DNA from: DAOMNO01 sp035443885
GTDB lineage: Bacteria; Planctomycetota; Phycisphaerae; Phycisphaerales; SM1A02
NCBI GenBank assembly: GCA_035443885.1
Contig: DAOMNO010000005.1
Span: 128,900-192,899, forward strand
Direction: 5' to 3'
Length of the DNA: 64,000 nucleotides
The notes under the pieces: generated by a model
Told to the model about the DNA's origin: nothing
Database searches by the model: none
What the model saw: only the letters and a program-made list of their open reading frames with translations
Program-made: the position numbers and the translations under genes
In this document: positions 46,398-55,322 of the stretch, one piece after another
Numbering within the stretch: position 1 is the first letter of the stretch
Layout: every line of letters begins with the position of its first letter

Positions 46398-47552
46398 GTG
46401 TCAACTGAATCCACTCAACTCACCGTCCTGTTTACCGCGTTCGAGCCGAGCGGCGACGCCCATGCCGCTCCGGTGATTGAGGAACTGCTCCGCCGCGCTC
46501 CGAACCTGCGGGTGGTGGCCTGCGGTGGGCCGAAGATGGAAGCCGCCGGCGCGACCCTGATCGACCGCACGGCGGCGGACGGTACGATGGGCCTCGGCGC
46601 AATCCGCCGCATCTTTGCGCATCGAAGGCAGGTGAAGTCACTCAAGCGATGGGCGCAGCAGTATCGGGTGGTCGCCCACGTTGCGGTGGACTCGCCTGCT
46701 GCGAACTTCCCGATCTGCAAGATCATGCGGAAGCACGGCGCACGGGTGATTCATCTGGTTGCGCCGCAGATGTGGGCGTGGGGGCGGTGGCGCGTGCCCA
46801 AGCTGCGCCGATTGACAGACTTGGTGCTGTGCCTGTTGCCCTTTGAAGAGGAATGGTTCACCAGCCGCAAGATTCCCGCGCGGTTCATCGGCCACCCGGT
46901 GATGAACCGCGAAGTGGACATGGAGGCGATTCGTGACCGCATCCACGGCCTGCCCACCGGCTCGCCTCGCGTGGTGATTCTCCCCGGCTCGCGCAGCCAG
47001 GAAGTGCGGGCGAATATCCGACTGCTGGCCGAAGCGTTCACCGAACTGCGCGCCAGGCACTCCGGCATGAGCGGCGTGATCGTGGCGGCGAACCCTGAGC
47101 TTGCCAAACTCGTGCGGCAGCGGTTGAAAGTCTTTCCAACGGGATTGCATCTGGCGGTCGATCAACTCGATCCCGCGCTGGCGTGGTGCGATCTTGCGCT
47201 TGCGGTCTCGGGCACAGTGTCGTTGGATGTAACGCGCCATCAGAAGCCGATGATCGGCGTTTATAAGACAGGCATCGTGTCGTGGCTGGGTGCGAAGGTT
47301 CTGCTGCGTACGCCGTATTGCCTGCTGCCGAACATCATCGCAGGGCGGGAAATCTGCCCGGAGTTCATCCCGCATATTGGCGGTGCGGGTCCGATTGTGA
47401 GAGAAGCAAACCGCCTGCTGGACGATTCGAAGAACGCAGCGGTGCAGATGGAATCGCTCCGCCGCGTGTACCTGCGTTACGCCAACAAGCGTCCTGCGGA
47501 AGAATCCGCCCGGCTGATTCTGCAGGTCATCAAGTCTGGTGCGCCGAGTTGA
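46398..47552 (+). CDS. lpxB: Lipid-A-disaccharide synthase
   Basis: Family GT19 enzyme that joins UDP-2,3-diacylglucosamine and lipid X in lipid A synthesis. 384 residues, normal length. Hallmarks: FEPSGDAHAAPVIEEL, CGGPKMEAAGA, HLVAPQMWAWGRWRV, FIGHPV, ILPGSRSQEV and SGTVSLDVTRHQKPM. Start is GTG at 46398 (no ATG is in position). The gene shows that the cell makes lipid A and thus has a true outer membrane; the lptD-like gene at 55323 agrees. A glycosyltransferase follows 25 bases downstream. Confidence 0.95.
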   Translation: MSTESTQLTVLFTAFEPSGDAHAAPVIEELLRRAPNLRVVACGGPKMEAAGATLIDRTAADGTMGLGAIRRIFAHRRQVKSLKRWAQQYRVVAHVAVDSPAANFPICKIMRKHGARVIHLVAPQMWAWGRWRVPKLRRLTDLVLCLLPFEEEWFTSRKIPARFIGHPVMNREVDMEAIRDRIHGLPTGSPRVVILPGSRSQEVRANIRLLAEAFTELRARHSGMSGVIVAANPELAKLVRQRLKVFPTGLHLAVDQLDPALAWCDLALAVSGTVSLDVTRHQKPMIGVYKTGIVSWLGAKVLLRTPYCLLPNIIAGREICPEFIPHIGGAGPIVREANRLLDDSKNAAVQMESLRRVYLRYANKRPAEESARLILQVIKSGAPS

Positions 47553-47577
47553 TGTGGCGGGTGATCGGAAACGCCTC

Positions 47578-48333
47578 ATGCTCAGCATCGTGATTCCTGC
47601 TCACAACGAAGAAGTGATGATTGCACAGGCGGTCGGGTCCGCACGTGAGGCGGCGGAGTGCGTGTGTGGCGAGGAAGGATTTGAGATCATCGTCGTGAAT
47701 GATGATTCGACCGATCGCACCGCGGAGATCGCCCGAGCGTGCGGCGCGCGAGTGCTGGATGTGCGCCGCAGGCAGATTGCCGCGGTGCGCAATGAAGGCG
47801 CGAAAGTCGCGCGGGGCGACTGGTTCGTTTTTCTTGACGGCGACACGATGATGACGCGCGAAGCCCTGCAGGGTGCGCGGCAGGCGATTGAGGCGGGTGC
47901 CGTGGGCGGTGGGGCGGGTGTCCGGTTCGACGGCGTCGTGCCGCTCTACGCTCGATTGCTCATGCCCACGCTCAGCACGGCATTTCGCTGGTTTCGCATT
48001 GCAGCGGGCTGTTTTGTGTATTGCACTCGTAAGGATTTTGAAGCGGTGGGCGGCTTCGATGAGCGGTACTTTGCTTCAGAAGAGATACATCTCAGCCGCG
48101 CGCTGCGCCGGCGCGGGCGGTTCGTCGTGTTGCGCGAGTCGGTTTTAACGTCTGGCCGCAAGACAAGGCAATACAGCGTTCGCTTTATGCTGTGGACGAT
48201 CTTTCGACAGGTGCTGCGCGGCCCATGGCGTGCGTGGCAGGGGCGCGAAGGGCTTGAGTTCTGGTACGACGCGCCTCGCGAAAGCTCGCATGAGCAAAAC
48301 GACCCGCATGATCGCGAGCAACAATCACGTTGA
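47578..48333 (+). CDS. Family 2 glycosyltransferase
   Basis: 251 residues from ATG 47578. GT-A fold: LSIVIPAHNEEVMI at the start, VNDDSTDRTAEIA, the nucleotide-sugar Asp motif FLDGDTMM, and the acceptor-region GGFDERYFASEEIHLSRAL. A hydrophobic stretch in the second half suggests membrane association. Donor and acceptor cannot be read from the sequence. Following lpxB so closely, it may act on lipid A, core sugar or another envelope glycan. Confidence 0.9.
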   Translation: MLSIVIPAHNEEVMIAQAVGSAREAAECVCGEEGFEIIVVNDDSTDRTAEIARACGARVLDVRRRQIAAVRNEGAKVARGDWFVFLDGDTMMTREALQGARQAIEAGAVGGGAGVRFDGVVPLYARLLMPTLSTAFRWFRIAAGCFVYCTRKDFEAVGGFDERYFASEEIHLSRALRRRGRFVVLRESVLTSGRKTRQYSVRFMLWTIFRQVLRGPWRAWQGREGLEFWYDAPRESSHEQNDPHDREQQSR

Positions 48334-48344
48334 TGGCGTGCGTG

Positions 48345-48983
48345 TCAGTGCGAGCCGGTTTTCGTGGCGTCGCCCTGCTGTGCGGCGGCGATAACGGACT
48401 CCAGCCTGCCCAGCGCGCGATCGACCTGCCCCTTGAAGATCATGTACGGGAACAGTGTGAAGAGCGCGATGATGAGGCCCAGGGCGGTGGTGAGCAGTGC
48501 CGCTGCGATGCCGCCCGCAACCTGTGTGGGGTCGTTAAGCGTGGCTTGCGTGCCGAGCAGCTTGAAGGATTGGATGATGCCGATGACCGTGCCGAGAATG
48601 CCAAGCAGGGGGGCGGCGGTGATGATCGTGGACAGTGAGATCATGAACCGATCGAACTGTGGCCGGTGCATCTGGACGGATTCGATCGCGACGGCGTCGG
48701 ATGCGCCGTGCTCCAGCAGGCGGCGGGCGATGTGCGCGTAGGGCGAGCGGTCGCGGGTGAGCAGTTTCCTGGCTTTCTCGCGATCGCCCCTTCGCAGGGC
48801 GTCGTTCCACTGCGAGAGCGCGTGAAGGCGCGAAGCGCGGTGCAGCCAGACCCAGAAAATTGTTCGCTCAGCGATGAGCGCGAGGCTGATGACGCTTAAC
48901 GCGAGCAGGGGCACCATGACGTACCCACCGCGCTCAATCAGCAGGGAAACATCTTCGAGGAAGGGCGTCATGGAAGAGCTCAT
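48345..48983 (-). CDS. MotA/TolQ/ExbB-type proton channel protein
   Basis: 212 residues from ATG 48983 (GGGGAT upstream; ATG 49013 would add ten residues). Three membrane helices in the ExbB order: VMVPLLALSVISLALIAERT, then after a cytoplasmic loop TIITAAPLLGILGTVIGIIQSF with the proton-path motif, and GGIAAALLTTALGLIIALFTLF. Such proteins power outer-membrane transport or envelope work together with an ExbD/TolR partner, but none lies in the window. Single gene between the glycosyltransferase and ispA. Confidence 0.92.
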   Translation of the reverse strand: MSSSMTPFLEDVSLLIERGGYVMVPLLALSVISLALIAERTIFWVWLHRASRLHALSQWNDALRRGDREKARKLLTRDRSPYAHIARRLLEHGASDAVAIESVQMHRPQFDRFMISLSTIITAAPLLGILGTVIGIIQSFKLLGTQATLNDPTQVAGGIAAALLTTALGLIIALFTLFPYMIFKGQVDRALGRLESVIAAAQQGDATKTGSH

Positions 48984-49090
48984 GATATCCCCGCGAGGCG
49001 ACTGCGAGACCATGCTGATCCAGCAGGCCGCTTTGGTGTCGCGGAAGGCGCACTTCCCCGATTGCGGTCCGGTTCGTTACAATCTTCATT

Positions 49091-49984
49091 GTGAGTCAGG
49101 CAGTGGTTGAGAAGCAGCCCCAGGCGACAATTCTCGCAGCGAGCCAAGTCGAGGCCTACCTCGACATGAAGCTCAGCGGGTTCGACCTCCCGGAGAATCT
49201 TCTGGAGGCCGTTCGCTACGCGCTGCTGGGTGGCGGCAAGCGACTGCGGCCTGTGCTCACCATTCTTTCCTGCGAAGCAGCAGGCGGGCCGCGCGAAGCC
49301 GCCTTCGCGCCCGCAGCGGCTTTGGAACTGATCCACGCCTTCAGCCTCGTGCATGACGATCTGCCCGCGATGGATGATGACGACATGCGTCGTGGCAGGC
49401 CCACACTGCACATTCACGCCGGTGAAGCCATGGCGATTCTCGCCGGGGACGCCATGATGTCGCTCGCATTTGAACTGATCGAACGTTCCGGCCTGCCGGA
49501 ATCTCGCATGAACGCACTCAACGCGGAACTGGCGCGAGGTACGACCGCGATGATCGCAGGGCAGGTGTACGACACGCTCGGCGGCTTCCCTACGGATTTG
49601 CCTGAGCGAGAGAAACTGCTGTTGATTCACCGCAACAAGACCGGTGCGTTGATTCGCGCTGCCTGCCGCATGGGCGCCATCGCCGCCGGGGCGGATGCCC
49701 GCACGCTGGAGATGCTGTCTCACTATGGGGAAGCCGTCGGGCTGATGTTCCAGATCGTCGATGACGTGCTGGACGTTACGCAGTCGCCCGAACACACTGG
49801 CAAAGCCACGAACAAGGACGCCTCTGCGGGTAAACGAACATTCCCCAGCCTGTTGGGTATGGACCAGTCCCTTGCGGAGATCGAGCGATTGCGAACGGAC
49901 GCCAACCGAACAATCAGCCCATTGGGGCCGACTGCGTCCGACCTTATCGAACTTTGTGATTACATGGCCGTACGGACGAGATAA
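49091..49984 (+). CDS. ispA: Farnesyl/geranyl diphosphate synthase (short-chain polyprenyl synthase)
   Basis: Condenses isopentenyl diphosphate with allylic diphosphates to give C10-C20 prenyl diphosphates. 297 residues, the IspA length. Both Asp-rich motifs are present: VHDDLPAMDDDD (about 87-98) and the second FQIVDDVLD. GGGKRLRPVL binds diphosphate; KDASAGKRTFPSLLG is at the end. The start codon is GTG at 49091. The chain length cannot be fixed by eye. dxs follows 132 bases downstream in the same direction, a common isoprenoid pairing. Confidence 0.94.
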   Translation: MSQAVVEKQPQATILAASQVEAYLDMKLSGFDLPENLLEAVRYALLGGGKRLRPVLTILSCEAAGGPREAAFAPAAALELIHAFSLVHDDLPAMDDDDMRRGRPTLHIHAGEAMAILAGDAMMSLAFELIERSGLPESRMNALNAELARGTTAMIAGQVYDTLGGFPTDLPEREKLLLIHRNKTGALIRAACRMGAIAAGADARTLEMLSHYGEAVGLMFQIVDDVLDVTQSPEHTGKATNKDASAGKRTFPSLLGMDQSLAEIERLRTDANRTISPLGPTASDLIELCDYMAVRTR

Positions 49985-50116
49985 GCCTACCCTCATGGGT
50001 TCACCCGCAGCCAGCTTGCCGCATGGAACGCGGTCGGCGGTATGATGGGCGAACTTTTTGCAGCCTCAGGCTGTGTTCCACCGACCTACTGCTCTCGCAC
50101 TCATCGAGGATTACGC

Positions 50117-52087
50117 ATGGACATGAGAATCCTTCCCGGCATCCAGACCCCCGCGGATGTCAAAGCGCTCTCCATTGATGAGTTGCCGATTCTGGCAGCG
50201 GAGATTCGTCATTCCATCTGCCAGCAGATCATGAAGACGGGCGGCCACTTCGCGCCGAATCTGGGCGTGGTCGAGCTGACCATCGCGCTGCATTACGTCT
50301 TCGATTTCAGCCACGATCGTCTCCTGTTCGACGTAGGCCACCAGTGCTATCCGCACAAGCTGCTCACGGGCCGCTACCCATTGCTGTCCCGTCTGCGCAA
50401 GCGTGATGGCATGGCGGGCTTCCCGGAGCCGCGCGAGAGCGCGTATGACCTGTTCTCCGTTGGCCACGCGGGTACGGCGATTTCCACCGCAGTGGGTATG
50501 GCGCGCGGCGATACGCTCAACGGCGAAGCGTTCGACCCTGAAAAGAACCCCGGCGGCCGCCGCGTCGTGTCGCTCATCGGCGACGCTTCCATCGTCAATG
50601 GCGTCGCGATGGAAGGCCTGAACAACGCAGGCACACTCAAGCGGCAGTTTCTTGTTGTACTGAACGACAACGGCATGTCGATCGCCAAGCCGCAAGGCGC
50701 GATCGCCGGTTACTTCGACCGCATCCGTGTGAACCCGGCGTACCGCTCGATGAAGCGAGCCGCTCGCGATGTGATGGCGAACCTGCCCGGCGGTTCGATC
50801 ATTGAAGAGATGTATCACCGCCTTGGCGAGATGGCTAAGGATGCCGTTTCTGAAGACGCCTGGTTTGAGAAGTTCGGCTTGCTCACCGTCGGCCCGATCG
50901 ACGGCCACGACTTCCGCAGCCTGATCGACATGCTGATCGAAGTGAAGGACGTGGACCGTCCGATGGTGCTGCATGTGCACACCGTCAAAGGTAAGGGCTT
51001 TGAATACGCGGAAAGCGACGCGACAACGTTTCATTCGCCCAAGCCCTTTGTGGTAGAAGGTTGCCGCACGGAACTGAAGGGCGGCGGGCGCAATTTCACC
51101 GGCGCGTTCGGCGAGGCGATGGTCGAACTGATGGAACGTGATGAGAAGGTGGTTGCCTGCACGGCGGCAATGCCTGACGGCACAGGGCTGGTGAAGGTGC
51201 TGCCGAAGTTCCCCGATCGTTCATGGGACACCGGCATCTGCGAAAGCCACGCGATGGACATGATGGCAGGGCTTGCCAAGACCGGCTGGAAGCCTTTCTT
51301 CGCCGTGTATTCGACATTCCTTCAGCGGGCGTTCGATCAGGCCTTCCAGGAAGTCGCACTGCAGGGCCTGCCCGTGCGGCTATGCCTTGATCGCGCTGGT
51401 CTCGTCGGCGGCGACGGCGCAGTGCACCACGGCTTCTGCGATGTCTCCATCCTCCGCGTCTTCCCAGATGCAGCGCTCATGGCGGCGATGGATGAGCCTT
51501 CGCTCAAAGCCTCGCTTGAGTTCATGCGGACCTACGAGAAGGGCCTGAGCGCGGTGCGATACCCGCGCGATGAGGTGAGTGATCTTTTCGCGTCATCCTG
51601 CCCGCCGTTTGAACTGGGCAAGGCCCGCGCACTGGTCGAGCACGAGACGCCCGATGTCGCCATCCTCGGCTACGGCGTGATGGCCATCAACGCGGTCAAG
51701 GCGCTCGAACACCTCAACGGCCATAGTGAATACAAGGTGAGCGTGTATGACGCGCGTTTTGCCAAGCCCGTCGATCTCACGCTGATTCGATCGCTGATCG
51801 AGCGCAACATCCCGATCATCACCGTTGAAGACCACACACTCACGGGCGGCTTCGGCTCGTGCGTGCTTGAAGCCGCGGCGAGCACGGGGCTGGATACGCG
51901 GCTGATTACGCGCATCGGCCTGCCGGAATCCTGGGTGTACCAAGGTTCGCGCTCTGAGCAGCTTGCAGAAACAGGCCTCGACCCGGCATCGATCGCCCGC
52001 GTCGTTCGCGAAACGCTGGACACAGGCGCTGCCATGCCTCAGATCAACGTGCGCGTAACCAAGCCCGGCGAAGCGAAGGTGCGCTGA
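50117..52087 (+). CDS. dxs: 1-deoxy-D-xylulose-5-phosphate synthase
   Basis: Thiamine-diphosphate enzyme for the first step of the MEP isoprenoid route: pyruvate plus glyceraldehyde 3-phosphate. 656 residues from ATG 50117, which has GAGGA ten bases upstream; the frame runs 25 codons further back without such support. Motifs: GHQCYPHKLLTGR, the ThDP-binding GDASIVNGVAMEGLNNAG, YSTFLQRAFDQAF and the transketolase-C part with VEDHTLTGGFGS. Together with ispA this shows the MEP pathway is used. Confidence 0.97.
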   Translation: MDMRILPGIQTPADVKALSIDELPILAAEIRHSICQQIMKTGGHFAPNLGVVELTIALHYVFDFSHDRLLFDVGHQCYPHKLLTGRYPLLSRLRKRDGMAGFPEPRESAYDLFSVGHAGTAISTAVGMARGDTLNGEAFDPEKNPGGRRVVSLIGDASIVNGVAMEGLNNAGTLKRQFLVVLNDNGMSIAKPQGAIAGYFDRIRVNPAYRSMKRAARDVMANLPGGSIIEEMYHRLGEMAKDAVSEDAWFEKFGLLTVGPIDGHDFRSLIDMLIEVKDVDRPMVLHVHTVKGKGFEYAESDATTFHSPKPFVVEGCRTELKGGGRNFTGAFGEAMVELMERDEKVVACTAAMPDGTGLVKVLPKFPDRSWDTGICESHAMDMMAGLAKTGWKPFFAVYSTFLQRAFDQAFQEVALQGLPVRLCLDRAGLVGGDGAVHHGFCDVSILRVFPDAALMAAMDEPSLKASLEFMRTYEKGLSAVRYPRDEVSDLFASSCPPFELGKARALVEHETPDVAILGYGVMAINAVKALEHLNGHSEYKVSVYDARFAKPVDLTLIRSLIERNIPIITVEDHTLTGGFGSCVLEAAASTGLDTRLITRIGLPESWVYQGSRSEQLAETGLDPASIARVVRETLDTGAAMPQINVRVTKPGEAKVR

Positions 52088-52544
52088 CCCAGCGAGAGAC
52101 GATCCGCACCTCGCACACATCGTCGAAACGCATGGCGCACGCCATTGAAATTGTGTGCACATGTTCCGTGCTCCCCTTCCTGTTGATCGCGCTCAATGAG
52201 CATTTCTGCGAGCAGGCATTTCGTGGATAGGGTGCCACGCTTCATCGCAAAGCGTGAAGCATGTGCCCTCACTCGACTTCATGCTTCGCCCTCGTCCGGG
52301 GGCAGGACGAAGCACGGCACCCGAAGCGCCATGAAGTGATTGGCCGCCACTTCCGCGCGATGAGATTCGATCCATCTCAACCATTCACTCAACGAACGCC
52401 CCGCATCGTCGCGGCACTCCCGAAAAGGGTGGCGAATTTTCAGTCGTCAGTTGGCGTGGTCAGGTACTGGCCGCCATCGAACGACGCAAGACGCACCCAA
52501 CAACCCCCGACAACCCTGCCACCCCCGGCACATCATCTCATGCG
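52088..52544. other. Intergenic region downstream of dxs
   Basis: A 457-base stretch between dxs and the end of a minus-strand gene. It holds the nested inverted repeat at 52230-52322. I see no gene elsewhere: the open frames (52261-52860 plus, 52451-52762 plus) read through the antisense of the neighbouring gene and have no start signals. Confidence 0.5.
52230..52322. repeat. REP-like nested inverted repeat
   Basis: Outer arms GGGTGCCACGCTTC (52230-52243) and GAAGCACGGCACCC (52309-52322) pair over 12 of 14 positions. Inside lie GAAGCATG (52256-52263) with CATGCTTC (52280-52287), a small GCTTCA/TGAAGC hairpin (52239-52260), and CGTCC/GGACG around 52293-52309. The pieces could form a branched structure. 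The GGGTGCCAC arm recalls palindromic repeats seen in planctomycete genomes (memory, not checked). Confidence 0.6.
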
Positions 52545-53315
52545 TCACGCCTTCGCCCGCACTGCGGCGCCGCGCAGGCCGTCGTGCTCGCCGAGGTCGA
52601 TCATCTCAGGCATCGCAGGCATCAACTGTGAATTCACCAGCACCGCTTCGCTTTCATCGCGGACTTCGATCGGGCACGAATCATCCAGCGACCGGATCAC
52701 GCAGCGGATCAGCGCAAGGAACGAAGACCCTTCGCAGCGCACAGCAGAGCCTGAACGACTGATGATGGTGCAGTCCATCAGGCGCGGCTGGGCATCGCGA
52801 ACCAGAACCGCAGCATTCACGCCGCCGATGATGGTGAAGCCATCCAGCGCAGCAGAGTGATTCACATTCTTTGCAATCACGACATGCCGACTGTTGTCCT
52901 TGTCGCTGTTCAGCAGATCACCCGAAAGGATGGTGAGATGCACAGCAGGATCGCGAGCGTCGAACATGATTTCGTTGCCTGCGAAGCCGCCGTACACGCG
53001 CACATTGTTCCGCAACGGAAATGACGCGGCGCGAGTACCCGGCGAAATACCGCTGCCCTGATCCGGCCGATACGTCCCCGCCGCAACCCAGATGTGGACG
53101 GTGTGAGTTGGGTTCTGACTGAGGTAGGCATCGGCGGCCGTAAGGCCATCCTGGAGGTACTTCTTTGCTGTGTTCCAACCCTCTCCATCGCCGTTCACGG
53201 AACCATTTGCGATGTCAACATAAAAAATCACGTCTTGCGCAGTCGCATTGCCGGTCAAAGCAAACAAGAACGAAGTGAGCGCAACGATCGCGCAACCCAG
53301 TGTACGAGCGTTCAT
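52545..53315 (-). CDS. Secreted beta-helix-like protein
   Basis: 256 residues from ATG 53315, with AGGAGA ahead of it. Signal peptide ARTLGCAIVALTSFLFALTG. The body opens with IFYVDIANGSVNGDGEGWNT and HTVHIWVAAGTYRPDQG, the start common to right-handed parallel beta-helix proteins of the pectate-lyase-like kind, followed by short repeats (LDGFTIIGGVNAAVLVRDA, LMDCTIISRSGSAVRCEGSS). It is shorter than most of them, so the helix may be brief. Role unknown; perhaps binds polysaccharide or surface structures. Confidence 0.83.
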   Translation of the reverse strand: MNARTLGCAIVALTSFLFALTGNATAQDVIFYVDIANGSVNGDGEGWNTAKKYLQDGLTAADAYLSQNPTHTVHIWVAAGTYRPDQGSGISPGTRAASFPLRNNVRVYGGFAGNEIMFDARDPAVHLTILSGDLLNSDKDNSRHVVIAKNVNHSAALDGFTIIGGVNAAVLVRDAQPRLMDCTIISRSGSAVRCEGSSFLALIRCVIRSLDDSCPIEVRDESEAVLVNSQLMPAMPEMIDLGEHDGLRGAAVRAKA

Positions 53316-53451
53316 TTGATGTTCTCCTGTCAAAGGGAACTATTGCGGTGAGTGCGCCACGGCGGCGCACCCGGAAGTCTTGCTCCCATCTCGGCGCTTG
53401 AGGAAATGAACGCCCCATCCAAAAACATCACGTCATGCCGCTTCTCCTTAT

Positions 53452-54804
53452 CTAACCCCAATTTTGCAGCAGGATGAGCAAATCCAGCACATCCACAAAT
53501 CCGTCGTCATTCACGTCGGCTTTCGCTTGAGCCGCACCACTCGCCGAACTTTGCTTGATCACACCCCATTGACTGAGCAAAATCAATAGATCATGATGGT
53601 CAGTCCTGCAATCGGCGTTCAAATCGGTACGCGGCGGATTGATGGGCTGAAGCAGAACTGTGACAACTCGACCGTTCATCGTCGCACCACAGAGTATCAA
53701 TCCGTGAACGTCGCACAGGACCGCTCCATGATTGACGACAAGTCCTGGCGGCAGACTCGGAATCAACGAGTTCAAATTGAAGAACTCGCCGTGCTGCCAG
53801 AGAAATGGATGAAAAGCCGATGTGCCTTCGACTCGAAGATGCCCCGTCATCTGTCGCAGATCGCTGTAATCAGCCGTGCCGACCAAGTCATAGCCAGCGG
53901 GTGGCATGATCGGCATCGTCTTACCTCCAATCCAGAAGAAATGCAGGCCCGTCCCGCTTGCAGGATTGCTGAGAGCGACAATCTCCGTGTGTCGATTGAT
54001 GTGCTTGGCGTTGCTCTTGAGCATCCCTGGCAAGACACCCAGTTCGTATGTCTCGCCGCCCGCCCAAAGTATCGCACGCGCATTGGACGAGACGCTGCTG
54101 GCGTTGCCAGCCCATCCGATCGCCTCATCGTTGGAGTTCACTTCAACAGCCGCGCTATTTGGACCAGTCGCCACGCCGAGGTCCTGCACGGGTGCGCCTT
54201 TCTCGAAGGGCTTCCAGATGACGGCGTTGAACGGGTTCGCGCCGCTCGTGCCGATCGAACGCGAACCCACCACCACGTTCGAGTTGTTGATCGCGTTCGC
54301 GTAGCTGTTCCCAACGCCGTGAAGCGTCGGCATGTACGTGTACTGCGCCGTCTGCGGATCGAAGATGAAGCCGCGAAATCCGATCCCGGTCAGTGAACTG
54401 GAGCCGACGATGTAGCCCGCATCATTGATGCCGGACGCTTGGACGGAATACACGCCCTGTGGTTTCGGCATCACCTTGAAGCCCAGTTCAGGCGTCCAGT
54501 AGAACCCCCAATCCCCTCCGCCGGAACAATCCTCGAATGAACCGCACACATGACCGTGTGCATTCATTCCGGCGCCACGAGTCGGCGGCGCACCAATAAA
54601 CGGGCACGGCGGAGCCTGAATGATCGCAGTAACTTCGTAGTTGCACTGGGCGAAAGCCGACGGCGCGAGGCACAGCGTCGCAGCGAGGCTGGCGAGCGCA
54701 GCACGTCCCGCACGGAGAAACGTCCGCGGCGGGTGATGGATCGACTGGCGCATGGCGCGATGAACCGAATGCTGCACGGATTGTATTGAACGCGCGAGCC
54801 CCAT
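53452..54804 (-). CDS. Secreted HAF-repeat protein with C-terminal dockerin-like motif
   Basis: 450 residues from ATG 54804, preceded by GGGAGGT. A long basic n-region leads to the hydrophobic core GRAALASLAATLCLAPSAFA. About residues 55-370 are a beta-propeller-like array of HAF-type extracellular repeats (GINDAGYIVGSSSL, INNSNVVVGSRS, VNSNDEAIGWAGN). The final 65 residues carry the paired dockerin-like motif (LNADCRTDHHDLLILLSQWG and NDDGFVDVLDLLILLQNWG); the first copy is degenerate. Sequence relatives of this tail end the proteins at 3390 and 14221. Exported; binding partner unknown. Confidence 0.9.
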   Translation of the reverse strand: MGLARSIQSVQHSVHRAMRQSIHHPPRTFLRAGRAALASLAATLCLAPSAFAQCNYEVTAIIQAPPCPFIGAPPTRGAGMNAHGHVCGSFEDCSGGGDWGFYWTPELGFKVMPKPQGVYSVQASGINDAGYIVGSSSLTGIGFRGFIFDPQTAQYTYMPTLHGVGNSYANAINNSNVVVGSRSIGTSGANPFNAVIWKPFEKGAPVQDLGVATGPNSAAVEVNSNDEAIGWAGNASSVSSNARAILWAGGETYELGVLPGMLKSNAKHINRHTEIVALSNPASGTGLHFFWIGGKTMPIMPPAGYDLVGTADYSDLRQMTGHLRVEGTSAFHPFLWQHGEFFNLNSLIPSLPPGLVVNHGAVLCDVHGLILCGATMNGRVVTVLLQPINPPRTDLNADCRTDHHDLLILLSQWGVIKQSSASGAAQAKADVNDDGFVDVLDLLILLQNWG

Positions 54805-55000
54805 CTGTGGACCTCCCGGCAAAAGAGGTGAGCGGCTGAACGCCGTGGGAAGACACTTCAACCTACAGCGACACCCCTGCCTGAGCAAGGAAAATGTTTC
54901 GGGAAGGGCGGAATTTGATAATGAAAGGCACGGGGCAGGCCTGAAGGCGCGTAGGCTTCCAACCTGTGCCGCCTCATCGATATCACGCCATAATCCACCT

Positions 55001-55321
55001 ATGCGGATTGAGCAGCGAGGCGATGATGTGCTCCTGTGGGTGAAAGCGGTGCCGGGCGCATCGCGCGATCAGCTTGCGGGCGTGATCGGCGACCGATTGA
55101 AAGTACGCATCGCCGCTGCACCGGAAGCGGGCAAGGCTAACGCAGCCATCTGCGAGCTGCTGGCGCGAGCGCTATGTGTCAAGCCGCGCGCGGTCGCAGT
55201 GGAAACCGGTGGGACCGCGCCGGAAAAAGTTATTCGCATCACGGGCGTAACCACAACATACGTGCAGGAGCGGCTGGGTATCGCTTCGCCCCAGAGCGAC
55301 GCGCAGGGCGGAGTATCGTGA
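55001..55321 (+). CDS. DUF167 (YggU-type) protein
   Basis: 106 residues from ATG 55001. The DUF167 fold is shown by LLWVKAVPGASRDQLAG, then LKVRIAAAPEAGKANAAICE and GGTAPEKVIRITG. These small proteins are widespread and have no settled function. The stop codon is one base ahead of the possible start of the lptD-like gene, so they are probably co-translated. Confidence 0.93.
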   Translation: MRIEQRGDDVLLWVKAVPGASRDQLAGVIGDRLKVRIAAAPEAGKANAAICELLARALCVKPRAVAVETGGTAPEKVIRITGVTTTYVQERLGIASPQSDAQGGVS

Positions 55322-55322
55322 A

